DNA of 64,000 nucleotides from the NCBI GenBank assembly GCA_004296775.1, contig RHGE01000015.1:28318-92317 (forward strand), in the 5' to 3' direction. Below are positions 18,221 through 28,223 of the stretch, piece after piece. A program made the position numbers and the translations under genes. Numbering within the stretch: position 1 is the stretch's first letter; every line of letters begins with the position of its first letter. The notes below the pieces were generated by a model that ran no database searches, was not told where the DNA came from, and saw only the letters and a list, made by a program, of their open reading frames with translations. This DNA comes from Marinilabiliaceae bacterium JC017 (GTDB lineage Bacteria > Bacteroidota > Bacteroidia > Bacteroidales > Marinilabiliaceae).

Positions 18221-19351
18221 ATGAATAAAGCAATCATTATCCCACTCATTGCCCTGTTGATGGCCTGCTCTGCCAAAACAGCGGATACGAAAAAAGCCAA
18301 AGAAGAGCAGTTGGTTGAGTACAAGAAAGAGCTGAGTGGTCTGAAGAAAAAGATCGCTAAGCTGGAGAAAGAGCTGGAAACAAATACCGGTGCAGGAGTT
18401 ATTAAAGTAGGTCTGACCACCATTGAGTTAAAAACATTTGAGCATTTTGTTGATGTTACCGGCCAGGTGGAAGCCGACAAAAACATATTGGTTAGTCCGG
18501 AAGTTGGGGGTAATATCATCTCCATAGAAGTAAAAGAGGGAGATAAGGTACACAAAGGTCAGGTATTGGCACGTCTCAATACGGAAACCATTCAGCGCTC
18601 CATACAGGAACTGAGAATCAGCCTGGACCTGGCCATCACCACTTATCAGCGTCAAAAGAACCTGTGGGATCAGAACATCGGATCGGAAATGGAATTCCTC
18701 AAAGCCCGATCGGATAAAGAATCCCTGGAGAAGAAACTGGAAGGCCTGGAAGCCCAATTGGCCATGTCGGTGATTAAAGCCCCCATCAACGGCGTGGTGG
18801 ATGACATCATTCAAAAACAAGGTGAGATTGCCGGACCGTCTATGCCGTTTGCCCGTTTAGTAAACATCGACAATGTGTATATCAACGCCGATGTGGCAGA
18901 AACATATCTGAATAAGATTAAGGCCGGTGATCCGGTGGAAATAAATTTCCCGGTGATCAACAAAACAGTGAATGAGAATATCTACCGCACCTCATCGGTT
19001 ATTGATGCCGGCACCCGCACATTCCGCATTAGGGTGAACCTCGATAATTTCGACAATGACATTAAACCTAACCTGCTGGCCATAATGAAACTGAAAACTT
19101 TTTCAGCACCGGAGGCCATTGTGGTTCCATCGTTGCTCGTTAAAAAGGATTTCTCCGGGGAATTCCTGTTTGTTGCCGAGCATCAAAGTGACAAATGGGT
19201 GGCTAAAAAACAGTATGTAAAAACCGGCATCAAGGATAATAACAATGCCCTGGTAGTGGAAGGCCTCTCAAAAGGGATGAAGTTGATAACAGAAGGATTT
19301 GCCCAGGTGGTGGACGGTTCGGTGATTTCAACAGAATCCGGATTGCAATAG
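18221..19351 (+). CDS. efflux RND transporter periplasmic adaptor (HlyD family) lipoprotein
   Basis: The 376-residue protein is the membrane-fusion subunit. A lipobox (LLMACSAK, C16) anchors it to the membrane. A short Lys/Glu coiled coil (about 27-58) comes before the barrel-sandwich half VSPEVGGNIISIEVKEGDKV (about 88-107); a helical hairpin (about 120-175) contacts TolC; the second lipoyl half is VIKAPINGVVDDIIQKQGE, followed by beta-barrel and membrane-proximal domains. It acts between the TolC-like channel (16741) and the RND pump (19484). The extra coiled coil after the lipid anchor is longer than in AcrA-type adaptors but usual for Bacteroidota adaptors. Confidence 0.92.
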   Translation: MNKAIIIPLIALLMACSAKTADTKKAKEEQLVEYKKELSGLKKKIAKLEKELETNTGAGVIKVGLTTIELKTFEHFVDVTGQVEADKNILVSPEVGGNIISIEVKEGDKVHKGQVLARLNTETIQRSIQELRISLDLAITTYQRQKNLWDQNIGSEMEFLKARSDKESLEKKLEGLEAQLAMSVIKAPINGVVDDIIQKQGEIAGPSMPFARLVNIDNVYINADVAETYLNKIKAGDPVEINFPVINKTVNENIYRTSSVIDAGTRTFRIRVNLDNFDNDIKPNLLAIMKLKTFSAPEAIVVPSLLVKKDFSGEFLFVAEHQSDKWVAKKQYVKTGIKDNNNALVVEGLSKGMKLITEGFAQVVDGSVISTESGLQ

Positions 19352-19380
19352 ATCGTTGGATAATAGGTGGTAGACGGGCA
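19349..19380 (-). repeat. isolated end of the MITE-like repeat
   Basis: CAATAGATCGTTGGATAATAGG, overlapping the adaptor stop codon, matches the inverted right end of the 125-bp family (as at 5142). The rest of the element is not recognisable. Confidence 0.4.
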
Positions 19381-19483
19381 GCTGATCAACAGGTATCAGA
19401 GCCCGGGCTATCTCTCACGTAAACACAAAGTTTTAACGATCCATTAAAATGAAAAATATCGAATTATTTAAGGAAGCGTCATT

Positions 19484-22400
19484 ATGGAGAAAGATATAGA
19501 AACTGAAAAAACAGTTTCAACGCGTAAGTTTAAACCCACATTCTGGGCCCTGAAAAATAAAAATACCGTATATATTCTCACGGTATTTCTGCTCATCTCC
19601 GGGCTCATGGCGTATAAAGGGATGCAGCGGGAGTTGTTTCCTGAAATTGTGGTTCCCTATATATCGGTTGCAACCGTATACCCGGGTAACAGTCCCCTGG
19701 ATATTGAGAACCTCATCACCCGGCCCATTGAAAAGGAGTTAAAAGGGCTGGACGGCGTAAAGAAGCAATCATCCGCTTCGTACCAGGACATGAGTATTAT
19801 TATCGTTGAGTTCGAGACAGACGTGCAGGTCAATCAAGCCCTGCAGGATGTAAAAGACCAGGTGGATAAGGCACTCAGTGAGTTGCCTGATGATCTGGAC
19901 AATGATCCGGTAGTGGAAGATATTGACTTCTCGGAGTTCCCCATCCTGAATGTGAACCTATCGGGGGACTACAGTGTGTATGAACTAAAAAAGTTCGCCG
20001 AAGACCTGCAGGATGATTTTGAAACGCTGAGTGAAATACGTGAAGCAGATGTGAGAGGGGTAGATGAGCGGGAGATAAAAATTCATGTGGATCCCCATAA
20101 AATGGAGGCCTATGACCTCTCCTTTTATGATTTGGAGATGGCTGTTGCCAGTGAGAATGTGACCATTGGCGCCGGTGAAATCATTGTGGACGGCACCCGT
20201 CGTTCCATCCGTACCGAAGCCGATTACCGCAATATGGAGCAGATCCGTAATACCATTGTGAAAGAGGAAGGCGGAAAAGTTGTCTATCTGAAAGATGTGG
20301 CGCGTGTTATTGATGGCTTTGAGGAAAAAAGTACCATCTCACGCCTTAATCACAAAGCGGTGGTTTCGTTATCCATCGTAAAGAAGGGGGGAGAAAACCT
20401 GCTGGATGCCACTGATAAGATATTTGAAATCATCACCAAGAAAAAGGAAGCAAACACACTGCCTAAAGACCTGACCATTACGGTTACCGACGACCAGTCG
20501 GTATCTATCCGCGATCAGATAAGCAACCTGGAGAACAGCATCCTGATGGGAATGATCCTGGTTATGTTGGTGCTTTACCTGTTCCTGGGATTGCGTAATG
20601 CCATCTTCTCCGGTTTGGCCATCCCCATGTCCATGTTCATTTCATTTTTGGTACTGGCGCAACTGGGGTACACCATCAATACCATGATCTTGTTTGGCCT
20701 GTTGCTGGCCTTGGGTATGCTGGTGGACAATGCCATTGTGGTGATTGAAAATGTTTACCGCCTCATGGAACAGGGCATGAACCGCATGGAAGCCGTAAAG
20801 CACGGAACCAGTGAAATTGCCGGGCCTATTATCTCGTCCACAGCCACCACGCTGGCGGCCTTTTTCCCGCTATTACTCTGGCCGGGAATAGTAGGCAAAT
20901 TCATGCGCTATCTCCCGGTAACCCTGATCATCGTGCTCTCCTCGTCACTTTTTGTGGCACTGGTGCTCAACCCGGTGTTTGCGGCCCGGTACATGAAACT
21001 GGAGGACATCAAGAAAAAGAGTAATCAACGCAAGGTCTTTCTTATTACAGGCGCGATGGCTGCTCTGGGGGTAATGTTTTACCTCGCCGGAAGCATCCTG
21101 TGGGGAAATATCTTTGTGTTACCCTTGTTACTCACAACCCTGAATGTATTTGGTCTCAAACCGGCAGCCGTTTGGTTCCAGCATACTTTCTTGCCTTACC
21201 TGGAAAATAAATATGAACAAACACTGCGAAAAGCATTGGGACGCCACACATCCAAATGGGTCATTATGGGATCCGTGGTGTTTCTATTCTTTTCAATCGC
21301 CTTTTTCCTTTTAAGTAAGCCCAATTTCATCTTCTTCCCTCAGAATGAACCACGCACGGTATATCTCACCCTGGAATTACCCCTGGGTACCGATATTAAC
21401 AAAACCGACGAGGTAACCCGCCGGGCGGAAGAGATTCTTTATGGCACCCTGGCACCTTATGAACACATTATAAAATCAGTGGGTATCAATGTGGGTAACG
21501 GCAAAGGAGGCTTCTTTGAAGCAGAACGTTCGCCCAACAAATCACTAACAACGATTACTTTTAAGGATTTCCAGGATCGTGACGGCATCAGCACCTCACA
21601 GATCATGCGTGAGCTGACGGATAACTTCAATGGTTTTATTGGCGCCAAAGTATTTATTGAGAAGGAAGAAAACGGACCACCGGTTGGAAAACCTATCAAC
21701 ATTGAAATCTCCGGGGATGACTTTGATAAACTTATTGAAGTGACCGAAGACATTAAACGGGTGATTAATGAAGATCACATTCCGGGAATTGAAAACCTGG
21801 AACTTGATCTCAATACCAATAAACCAGAGATGCAAATTAATATCGATCGCGACAAAGTGCGACGCATGGGGCTCTCTACCCAAATGGTGGCCGGAACGCT
21901 TCGGAATGCCCTTTACGGTAACAAAGTAGACAAGTATAAGGAGGGCGAAGATGAATATGATATCATGCTCCGCCTGGATGATCAGTTCCGAAACAACGTG
22001 TCATCATTGATGAACCTGAAGATTAAGTTGGACAAAAACGGAAGCAGTTATCAAATACCTATCTCTTCTGTGGCTGATTATACTTACAACACCACTTACG
22101 AAACCATTAAACGACTGGATAACACCCGCGTTATTACCCTCTATTCAAATGTGGTGGAAGGCTACAATGCCAACCAGATAAATGCGCGCATTAAGGATGT
22201 ATTGGAAAACTATAAAATGCCTTCCGGCTACCGGTATGATATGACCGGGGAACAGGAAAACCAGAAAGAGACCTCTGACTTCCTATTGAGGGCACTGCTT
22301 CTGGCAATCGCTCTCATTGCCATGATCCTGATTACACAGTTTAACTCGGGTGCCAAACCAATGATTATTATCGGTACTGTGGTGTTGAGTACCATCGGAG

Positions 22401-22894
22401 TATTCATGGGACTGGGTACCTTCCGGATGGATTTCATCATCCTGATGACCGGGGTGGGTATTGTGTCGCTGGCCGGTATTGTGGTGAACAATGGTATTGT
22501 GTTGGTCGATTACATTGACATCCTTCGAAACGATGAAAAGAAAAAACGCGGTTTGCCAGAACACGGCCGACTACCACGTGAAGTGGAAGTAGAGTGCGTG
22601 GTTAACGCTGGAAAAACCCGTTTGCGTCCGGTGTTATTAACAGCCATCACCACCGTTTTAGGTCTGATACCCCTGGCCGTAGGACTTAACTTCGATTTCT
22701 TCGGATTGTTCCAGGAGCTGAATCCGCATATTTATTTTGGGGGTGACAATGCCGACTTCTGGTCGCCCATGGCCTGGACCGTTATCTTCGGGCTATCAAC
22801 CTCCACGGTGCTGACTTTAATTCTGGCACCGGTGATGTATAACCTGGCGGTGCGCATTCGCAACCGGACCATGAAAGAACAAACTGTTTCCTGA
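19484..22894 (+). CDS. efflux RND transporter permease (HAE1/AcrB family)
   Basis: The 1136-residue inner-membrane pump has the RND plan of two halves, each with a large periplasmic loop after TM1 (YKGMQRELFPEIVVPYISVATVYPG-like start) and TM2-6. Segment GMLVDNAIVVIENVYR carries D415 in TM4, the proton-relay aspartate; the second acid of E. coli AcrB (D408) is N416 here, as is common in this branch. The second half ends in a 12th TM and a short basic tail. With the adaptor and TolC-like genes upstream it forms a tripartite proton-driven exporter. Substrates cannot be predicted. A cytoplasmic insert around 505-560 with two extra hydrophobic stretches is unusual compared with AcrB. Confidence 0.93.
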   Translation: MEKDIETEKTVSTRKFKPTFWALKNKNTVYILTVFLLISGLMAYKGMQRELFPEIVVPYISVATVYPGNSPLDIENLITRPIEKELKGLDGVKKQSSASYQDMSIIIVEFETDVQVNQALQDVKDQVDKALSELPDDLDNDPVVEDIDFSEFPILNVNLSGDYSVYELKKFAEDLQDDFETLSEIREADVRGVDEREIKIHVDPHKMEAYDLSFYDLEMAVASENVTIGAGEIIVDGTRRSIRTEADYRNMEQIRNTIVKEEGGKVVYLKDVARVIDGFEEKSTISRLNHKAVVSLSIVKKGGENLLDATDKIFEIITKKKEANTLPKDLTITVTDDQSVSIRDQISNLENSILMGMILVMLVLYLFLGLRNAIFSGLAIPMSMFISFLVLAQLGYTINTMILFGLLLALGMLVDNAIVVIENVYRLMEQGMNRMEAVKHGTSEIAGPIISSTATTLAAFFPLLLWPGIVGKFMRYLPVTLIIVLSSSLFVALVLNPVFAARYMKLEDIKKKSNQRKVFLITGAMAALGVMFYLAGSILWGNIFVLPLLLTTLNVFGLKPAAVWFQHTFLPYLENKYEQTLRKALGRHTSKWVIMGSVVFLFFSIAFFLLSKPNFIFFPQNEPRTVYLTLELPLGTDINKTDEVTRRAEEILYGTLAPYEHIIKSVGINVGNGKGGFFEAERSPNKSLTTITFKDFQDRDGISTSQIMRELTDNFNGFIGAKVFIEKEENGPPVGKPINIEISGDDFDKLIEVTEDIKRVINEDHIPGIENLELDLNTNKPEMQINIDRDKVRRMGLSTQMVAGTLRNALYGNKVDKYKEGEDEYDIMLRLDDQFRNNVSSLMNLKIKLDKNGSSYQIPISSVADYTYNTTYETIKRLDNTRVITLYSNVVEGYNANQINARIKDVLENYKMPSGYRYDMTGEQENQKETSDFLLRALLLAIALIAMILITQFNSGAKPMIIIGTVVLSTIGVFMGLGTFRMDFIILMTGVGIVSLAGIVVNNGIVLVDYIDILRNDEKKKRGLPEHGRLPREVEVECVVNAGKTRLRPVLLTAITTVLGLIPLAVGLNFDFFGLFQELNPHIYFGGDNADFWSPMAWTVIFGLSTSTVLTLILAPVMYNLAVRIRNRTMKEQTVS

Positions 22895-22920
22895 TGATTG
22901 AGAACTGATATTTTTTTTGA

Positions 22921-22954
22921 AGCGGCATTCCTATATGGAGTGCCGCTTTTTTTC
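22921..22954 (+). terminator. intrinsic terminator of the efflux operon
   Basis: Stem AGCGGCATTCC / GGAGTGCCGCT (11 bp with one G-T pair), loop TATAT, then T7. It begins 27 bp past the RND stop codon. Confidence 0.88.
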
Positions 22955-22988
22955 TGTGCGGAATGAAGGTAATCTGCCAATCGAAACG

Positions 22989-23250
22989 CTTCCCGCCGCG
23001 GAGAATGCTCTCAATCTACCGTCAGATATCTTCCCGCCCCGGGGAATGATCCCAATCTGCTGTCAAATGGCTTCTCGCCGCCAGGAATGATCCCAATCTA
23101 CCGTCAGATAGTTTCCCGCCGCCAGGGATGCTCTTAATCTGCCGTCAAATGACTTCTTGCCGCCAGGAATGATCTCAATCTGTCGTCAAATGAGTTCTCG
23201 CCCCGGGGAATGATCCCAATCTGTCAGTCGAATCGTTTCTCGCCGAGAAG
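22989..23250 (+). repeat. 41-bp tandem repeat array, six units
   Basis: Units start at 22989, 23030, 23071, 23112, 23153 and 23194, each 41 bp, and a seventh partial unit starts at about 23236 after one extra base. Each has a C/G-rich head (CTTCCCGCCGCCAGGAATGA type) and an AATCTGCCGTCAAATG tail. Units differ at several positions, so the array is older than the 8257 array. It has no spacers. Confidence 0.85.
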
Positions 23251-23665
23251 ACTAAAAAGGTCCCTGATCAATAACCATGTTTGATCTATCATGTTAATCC
23301 TGTCGAAAACCTCTCACTAACACCCCCGCCGCTGGCGCGGATTTGCAATCCGTGCCCATTCAAACAGCCAATAGCCCCTGTCCCCCCCGTTCAGCGAAGC
23401 GTCTCGCTTCGTTGTAACCACCCGGTCTCCGGCCGAATAATATTTCGAATAATCCATTTCACCTTATTCTTCATACAGTCAATTGTTATTTCTGAATTAT
23501 GTAATTCAACTTATTATAGTGCCGGCCAGAGGCCATGGTAAAAACGACAAAGCGGGACGCTTTGCCGAACACAGGCAAAAGCGTTTATTTGACTAGCGTT
23601 TTTTGCTTCGTTTTTGGGGCAATGCTAAAAATGAAGTAGGGTTTGGGACAACGTCCCAATTAAAC

Positions 23666-23829
23666 TATTGAAAAGATACCGCTGAATCGGGATAATGAAG
23701 TATCGCAGCATACAGGCCTGAAAGGCCATTTGTAAAAGCATAGGGTTTTAACCCTATGACTATTACCGTTTTTAAATCCAGCCCTGAAAGGGTGTTTGTA
23801 TTATCATGGTGCCATATACTACATACCAG
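23666..23829 (+). repeat. dispersed repeat D, copy 1
   Basis: It matches 24319-24482 almost end to end: GAAAGGCCATTTGTAAAAGC, then TAGGGTTTTAACCCTATGAC, then GTTTTTAAATCCA and a GGTGTTTGT block. TAGGGTTTTAACCCTA is a short palindrome. Similar 'GGGTTTTAACCCT' units are common non-coding repeats in Bacteroidota. Confidence 0.8.
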
Positions 23830-23990
23830 CTCCCCCCCGTTCAGCGAAGCGTCTCGCTTCGTTGTAACCACCCGGTCTCCGGCCGAATATTAATTCGAAT
23901 TATCTATTTACCCCCGTAACCCACAACCCAGAACAAAAAATAACCCAATAGAAACAGTTCTTTAATAGCTCAAATCATTTTTTTATGAGC

Positions 23991-24199
23991 ATAGCCATGA
24001 TGATCCGAAGCGCGAGAGCCCGTCAAATAAGCGGGCCGGCGTAGGCGCGACGAAAATGAATGCGAGAATTCCGGCATGTGGGTTAGCAAAAATTCATCAA
24101 GGAGGTGGGGGGAAGCGTTTATTTGACTAGCGTTTTTTGCTTCGTTTTTGGGGCAATGCCAAAAATGAAGTAGGGTTTGGGACAACGTCCCAATTAAAC
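23991..24199 (+). repeat. dispersed repeat C, full copy
   Basis: It matches 27672-27880 over about 200 bp, 11050-11275 in degenerate form and 23577-23665 in its right half; a trace lies at 47017-47063. Inner hairpins are GCCCGTCAAATAAGCGGGC, with its counterpart in copy 2, and GGGACAACGTCCC. It does not encode a plausible protein, and its position varies, so it behaves like a palindromic mobile repeat. Confidence 0.8.
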
Positions 24200-24318
24200 T
24201 ATTGAAATGATACCCCGTCAGAAAATCAATAACCATGTTTGATCTATCATGTAAATCTTGTTAATCCTGTCAAAAAATAACACTGTCTGAGAATCAATAA
24301 CAGAAAGCTGTTCCTTCT

Positions 24319-24482
24319 ATTGAAATGATACCGCAGAAACGGGAAAATGAAGAGTCACAGCATCCAGGGCTGAAAGGCCATTTGTAAAAGCATAGGGTTT
24401 TAACCCTATGACTATTGCCGTTTTTAAATCCAACCATGAAGGGGTGTTTGTGTTATCCTGGTACCATATAATACATACCAGG
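24319..24482 (+). repeat. dispersed repeat D, copy 2
   Basis: Second copy of the unit described at 23666-23829, in the same orientation and about 0.65 kb away. Confidence 0.8.
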
Positions 24483-24863
24483 CCTTCAGCCTTCCTTATT
24501 ACTATTATTGGGAACACAGGGTTGAAACCCTGTGCTGTTACAGGCACTCCTTCAGAGTTTATTCGATTCATTTGCAAGGCAATAATAGGGATAGGCATAG
24601 ATTAATGTTTCGGGTAATCACAAAAGAATTACGAACGATTATAGTTGCCAAATCAATTTTTAAAAGAAGTCGCCTTAAAGTTTATCGCTTTCTCCTTTGA
24701 TATCAGCGAGACACGCTATAATTTTACCGGTCGCTTTTTTTTGGATGTTCGATTACTCCATTGAAGATTAGAGACCATGAAATGAGCCATGCGCAATTCT
24801 TTCATCAAAGAAAACTCCATTTGGCCTGTTTCAGGGAATCATTATAAAACGAATGATATACAC

Positions 24864-25907
24864 ATGAAAAAATTAACTCCTGAGGAATTCCTCAAGGAAG
24901 CTATTCATATACCGGTAATTGATGTGCGATCTCCGGCTGAATTTGAAGAAGGACATATCCCCGGTGCCATTAATATTGCGCTTTTCAACAACGACGAAAG
25001 AGCTGTTGTGGGAACCCTTTATAAGAAAACAGGCAAAGAAGCTGCTGTGTTAAAGGGGTTAGAAATAGTAGGCCCCAAGATGGCCGATTTTGCCAAGCAG
25101 GCTAAGGAAGCCGCCGTACAGGGTAAGCTGCTGGTACACTGCTGGCGGGGTGGTATGCGGTCGGAGTCCATGGCCTGGTTGTTTGAAAAGGTAGGCATTC
25201 AGTGTGCGCTCCTGGAAGGCGGTTACAAAGCCTATCGGAATTACCTGCTGGAGCAGATGGTCATTACCGATAACCTGGTGGTGATCGAAGGACATACCGG
25301 AGGCGGTAAAACAGAGATTCTTAAACACCTGGCGACCATGAACGAACAGGTGATCGACCTGGAAGGCCTGGCTTGTCACCGCGGATCAGCCTTTGGTGGT
25401 ATCGGTCAGGGAACGCAGCCTTCTACCCAGCAATTTCAAAATAACATGCTTCAGCAACTCTTAACCTTTCGAAGAGACCGGCCCATTTGGGTGGAAGGAG
25501 AGAGTAAATCCATCGGCAGGGTCTTTTTGCCGGATCCCTTTTGGCTCTCCATGAACACCGCTACCGTATTGGAAATTGTAGTGCCGGCAGGTGATCGCAT
25601 CCAACGGTTGGTAGAGGATTATGCCAGCCTCGATGCAGAATGCATGGAGCAGTCCATATTAAAACTAAAGAAACGGTTGGGACAAACACGCATGCAGGAG
25701 GTACTGGATTTTTTCAGAAATAAGGATTATGCCAAGGTCGCTGAATTGCTGCTGGTTTATTACGATAAAACCTACCAGTACAGTACCGATAAATATAAGG
25801 GAACCCATGAGTTGATGCAGCTTCCCAGTGGTGATGCCCGTGAAAATGCCGGTATTCTGCTGGATAAACTAAAAAGTCTGGAATTACATGCCAACGCATG
25901 TGTGTGA
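24864..25907 (+). CDS. mnmH: tRNA 2-selenouridine synthase
   Basis: The 347-residue enzyme has two domains. The rhodanese domain (about 1-130) carries the active-site loop VHCWRGGMRS with C93; the P-loop domain starts at GHTGGGKT (143-150). MnmH (SelU/YbbB) first geranylates and then selenates the sulfur of 2-thiouridine at the wobble base of Lys, Glu and Gln tRNAs, using selenophosphate. I start it at ATG 24864 (MKKLTPEEF) because the frame above adds 25 residues with no family match. The selenophosphate source, selD, lies 372 bp downstream on the same strand. Length and both catalytic motifs are normal. Confidence 0.93.
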   Translation: MKKLTPEEFLKEAIHIPVIDVRSPAEFEEGHIPGAINIALFNNDERAVVGTLYKKTGKEAAVLKGLEIVGPKMADFAKQAKEAAVQGKLLVHCWRGGMRSESMAWLFEKVGIQCALLEGGYKAYRNYLLEQMVITDNLVVIEGHTGGGKTEILKHLATMNEQVIDLEGLACHRGSAFGGIGQGTQPSTQQFQNNMLQQLLTFRRDRPIWVEGESKSIGRVFLPDPFWLSMNTATVLEIVVPAGDRIQRLVEDYASLDAECMEQSILKLKKRLGQTRMQEVLDFFRNKDYAKVAELLLVYYDKTYQYSTDKYKGTHELMQLPSGDARENAGILLDKLKSLELHANACV

Positions 25908-25964
25908 GGGGAGCAGAAGGGGTAGATGAGAGAATTTGAGAAGGTGAGAAATTGAAAATTTGAG

Positions 25965-26250
25965 AATTTGAAGGCCTGAAGTAACAACAAGTTGCATGTA
26001 GACAGATGATATAACATCTCAGCGTCTTAGCGGTTGTAGATTGAGAAGTTGAAAAATTGAGAATTTGAATCTGGGATGTAAATATAAGTTGTATATAGGC
26101 TGATGATAAAAAAAACTCAGCGCCTTTGCGTCTCAGCGGTAAAAAAAGAGAAATTGAAAAGGTGAAAATTTGAGAAATTGAAGGCCGGAGGTAACAATAA
26201 GTTGCATGTAGACTGATGGTATAAAACTCAGTGCCTCTGTGTTTGCAAAT
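25965..26250 (+). repeat. three degenerate ~100-bp repeats between mnmH and selD
   Basis: The block GTAACAACAAGTTGCATGTA followed by GACTGATG and CTCAGCG occurs at 25980, 26076 and 26190, each preceded by AATTGAGAATTTGAA-like low-complexity DNA. The block may split what would otherwise be a tight mnmH-selD operon. Confidence 0.7.
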
Positions 26251-26279
26251 ATTAAAAACGAACAATAAAAACATACGAT

Positions 26280-27344
26280 ATGACCACAATAAATACGGAA
26301 AACCCCACCCCGGAAACTGTTTGTTTGACGCATTATTCACATGGTGCCGGATGCGGGTGTAAGATATCCCCCAAAGTGTTGCGAAACATCTTGGCACAAA
26401 CCACCACCGAGATTACCGATCCCCGGTTGCTCGTTGGAAATGGAACCCTGGACGATGCAGCAGTATACAGTATTGATGAGGAGCGGGTGTTGATTTCAAC
26501 CACCGATTTTTTCATGCCCATTGTGGATAACCCCATGGATTTCGGAGGCATTGCTTCTGTTAATGCCATCAGTGACATCTATGCCATGGGCGGACAGCCA
26601 CTCATGGCCATCGCCATTTTGGTGTGGCCGGTTAATAAATTATCCGAAGAGATTGCCGGACAGGTTATGGAAGGCGCAAAAAGGGCCTGTGCCCAGGCAG
26701 GTATCGCCATCGCCGGCGGTCATAGTATCGATGGCCCGGAACCTATCTTTGGGTTGGCCGTGACCGGGATGGCCACCAAGGCACAGATTAAGAAGAATTC
26801 ATCGGCCTCTGAGGGCAGTGAACTCTACCTGACCAAGCCATTGGGCGTTGGGATTCTTTCCACGGCACAGAAAAAGGGATTGCTTAAGCCGGAAGATCTG
26901 GATGTGGCCCGTAAATCCATGCTGACCCTCAATAAAGTGGGACAGGAACTGGGTAAATTGAAAGGTGTGCAGGCCATGACCGACGTTACCGGGTTTGGCT
27001 TACTGGGCCATCTCACCGAATTGTGTGAAGGCAGTAATCTGAGTGCTCGTATATCTACCGCAAAAGTGCCACGCATTAACGGGCTTGAGTATTACATGGA
27101 GCATAAAACATTCCCGGGAGGTACTTTCCGTAATTTCGATAGTTATGGGCATAAGATATCGCCACTGACCGATGAGCAGAAACACCTGTTGTGCGATCCG
27201 CAAACCAGCGGCGGCCTGTTGGTAGCAGTCGATCCCAAAGAACGCGATGCCTTCCATGCCGTTGTTCGTCAACATGGCCTGGAGCTGGAATCATTCGGCG
27301 TGCTGGAACCACGTGGTGCTTATGCCGTGAATGTGGAAGATTAA
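26280..27344 (+). CDS. selD: selenide, water dikinase (selenophosphate synthetase)
   Basis: The 354-residue enzyme makes selenophosphate from selenide and ATP. The N-terminal loop [11 protein letters not shown] (20-30) holds the catalytic Cys (C25, equal to C17 of E. coli SelD) and Lys (K28, equal to K20). Some bacteria have selenocysteine at that place, but here it is a plain TGC codon. The AIRS-like domains follow ([31 protein letters not shown]). With mnmH upstream it forms a selenium-to-tRNA pathway. SelA, SelB and tRNA-Sec are not in the window, so the only visible use of selenium is 2-selenouridine. Confidence 0.95.
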   Translation: MTTINTENPTPETVCLTHYSHGAGCGCKISPKVLRNILAQTTTEITDPRLLVGNGTLDDAAVYSIDEERVLISTTDFFMPIVDNPMDFGGIASVNAISDIYAMGGQPLMAIAILVWPVNKLSEEIAGQVMEGAKRACAQAGIAIAGGHSIDGPEPIFGLAVTGMATKAQIKKNSSASEGSELYLTKPLGVGILSTAQKKGLLKPEDLDVARKSMLTLNKVGQELGKLKGVQAMTDVTGFGLLGHLTELCEGSNLSARISTAKVPRINGLEYYMEHKTFPGGTFRNFDSYGHKISPLTDEQKHLLCDPQTSGGLLVAVDPKERDAFHAVVRQHGLELESFGVLEPRGAYAVNVED

Positions 27345-27401
27345 GCGACCGTTGAATTTCAATATTCGCAAAACACAATAGTAAGCAAATAGTCTGTTCA
27401 A

Positions 27402-27467
27402 GCTTGCAATGTCTCCGGAGCAAAGAGTGATTACTTCATCTTTGGGAGCATTTGCAAGTTTTTTTTT
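27402..27467 (+). terminator. probable terminator after selD
   Basis: CTTGCAA (27403-27409) pairs with TTGCAAG (27452-27458), extended by a partly paired TCTCC/GGGAG, and T9 follows at 27459-27467. It lies 60 bp past the selD stop. The large loop lowers confidence. Confidence 0.6.
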
Positions 27468-27671
27468 CCGCTTGCTGTACCAGGTAACCCAGAGGTGGTT
27501 TCTCGATAAGCCGCTTTAAACCTTTTGATTTCACGCCAAGTCGCTAAGAATCTTAAATCTTTGCAGTACCACCCCGGGAAAAATAACGTCTCAAATTAAA
27601 ACACAGAGACGCTGAGTCACAGAGTTTTTTTAAAAAAGTCAGGATAACACAAATTTCCAAGTTACGAGCTA

Positions 27672-27880
27672 GACCATGATGTTGCGAAGCAGGGGTGGCC
27701 CGCCAAATAAGCGGGCCGGCGTAGGCGCGACGAAGAAGAATGCGGGAATTCCGGCATGTGGGTCGGCAAAAATTCATCAAGGAGGAGGGCAGAAGCTTTT
27801 ATTTGGCTAGCGTTTTTTGCTTCGTTTTTGGGGCGATGCCAAAAATGAAGTAGGGTGCGGGACAACGTCCCGATTTAAAC
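27672..27880 (+). repeat. dispersed repeat C, second full copy
   Basis: It aligns with 23991-24199: AAATAAGCGGGCCGGCGTAG, then GGCATGTGGGT, AAAATTCATCAAGGAGG, then GCTTCGTTTTTGGGGC and GGGACAACGTCCC. The hairpin GCCCGC-CAAATAA-GCGGGC is perfect here. Confidence 0.8.
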
Positions 27881-28196
27881 AAAGAGTTACTTGTAACACA
27901 GAGAACCACAAAGGAATCCTAAAGCTTCGCAGAGGCACAGTAAATCCAGAACATCGAACCCACAACCTGTTGTGTCCTGTAATACAGATAGCTGCAGAGG
28001 AAATACAAAGATTTGTGGAGATTCTTAAAAACCTATCCTTGAACCTTGAACTTATAACTCAGGCTTCAGAACAAAAAAAACTACCCAATAGAGATTATCT
28101 ATTTGTGAAGGTTTGTGCCTTTATGCTTGTATACAAAAACACAATAAGATGTTAAAAATCATATTTGGCACAACCCGCCTTGTGCCTTTAATTTGT

Positions 28197-28204
28197 TATT
28201 TTTG
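28197..28204 (+). promoter_or_regulatory. TAnnTTTG promoter motif before micro-ORF 1
   Basis: TATTTTTG fits the Bacteroidota -7 consensus. The surrounding AATTTGTTATTTTTGA is conserved at 35368-35383, and a weaker version (TACTTTTA) is at 31518-31525. In all three places the block is preceded by GTTAAAAATCAT, and at the 28 kb and 35 kb copies also by the palindrome TTGTATACAA. Confidence 0.6.
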
Positions 28205-28223
28205 AGCATGCCAGATTCAAATT

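Larger units (their letters stand above)
23251..24788. other. gene-free region made of overlapping dispersed repeats
   Basis: Nothing here looks like a functional gene. It contains two copies of repeat E (23383-23445 and 23826-23888, with hairpin GCGAAGCG-TCT-CGCTTCG), two copies of repeat D (23666-23829 and 24319-24482), one short and one long copy of repeat C (23577-23665 and 23991-24199), and two copies of a block around CAATAACCATGTTTGATCTA (about 23268 and 24227). The open frames inside are translations of repeats. From 24600 on the DNA is single-copy and leads into mnmH. Confidence 0.75.

Noticed and set aside
23281..23541. Small open frame in the repeat cluster
   Set aside because: It crosses repeat E and is a translation of repeated non-coding DNA.
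27817..28155. 112-residue open frame upstream of the accessory gene
   Set aside because: It begins inside repeat C and has no protein features; neighbouring copies of the repeat do not keep the frame.
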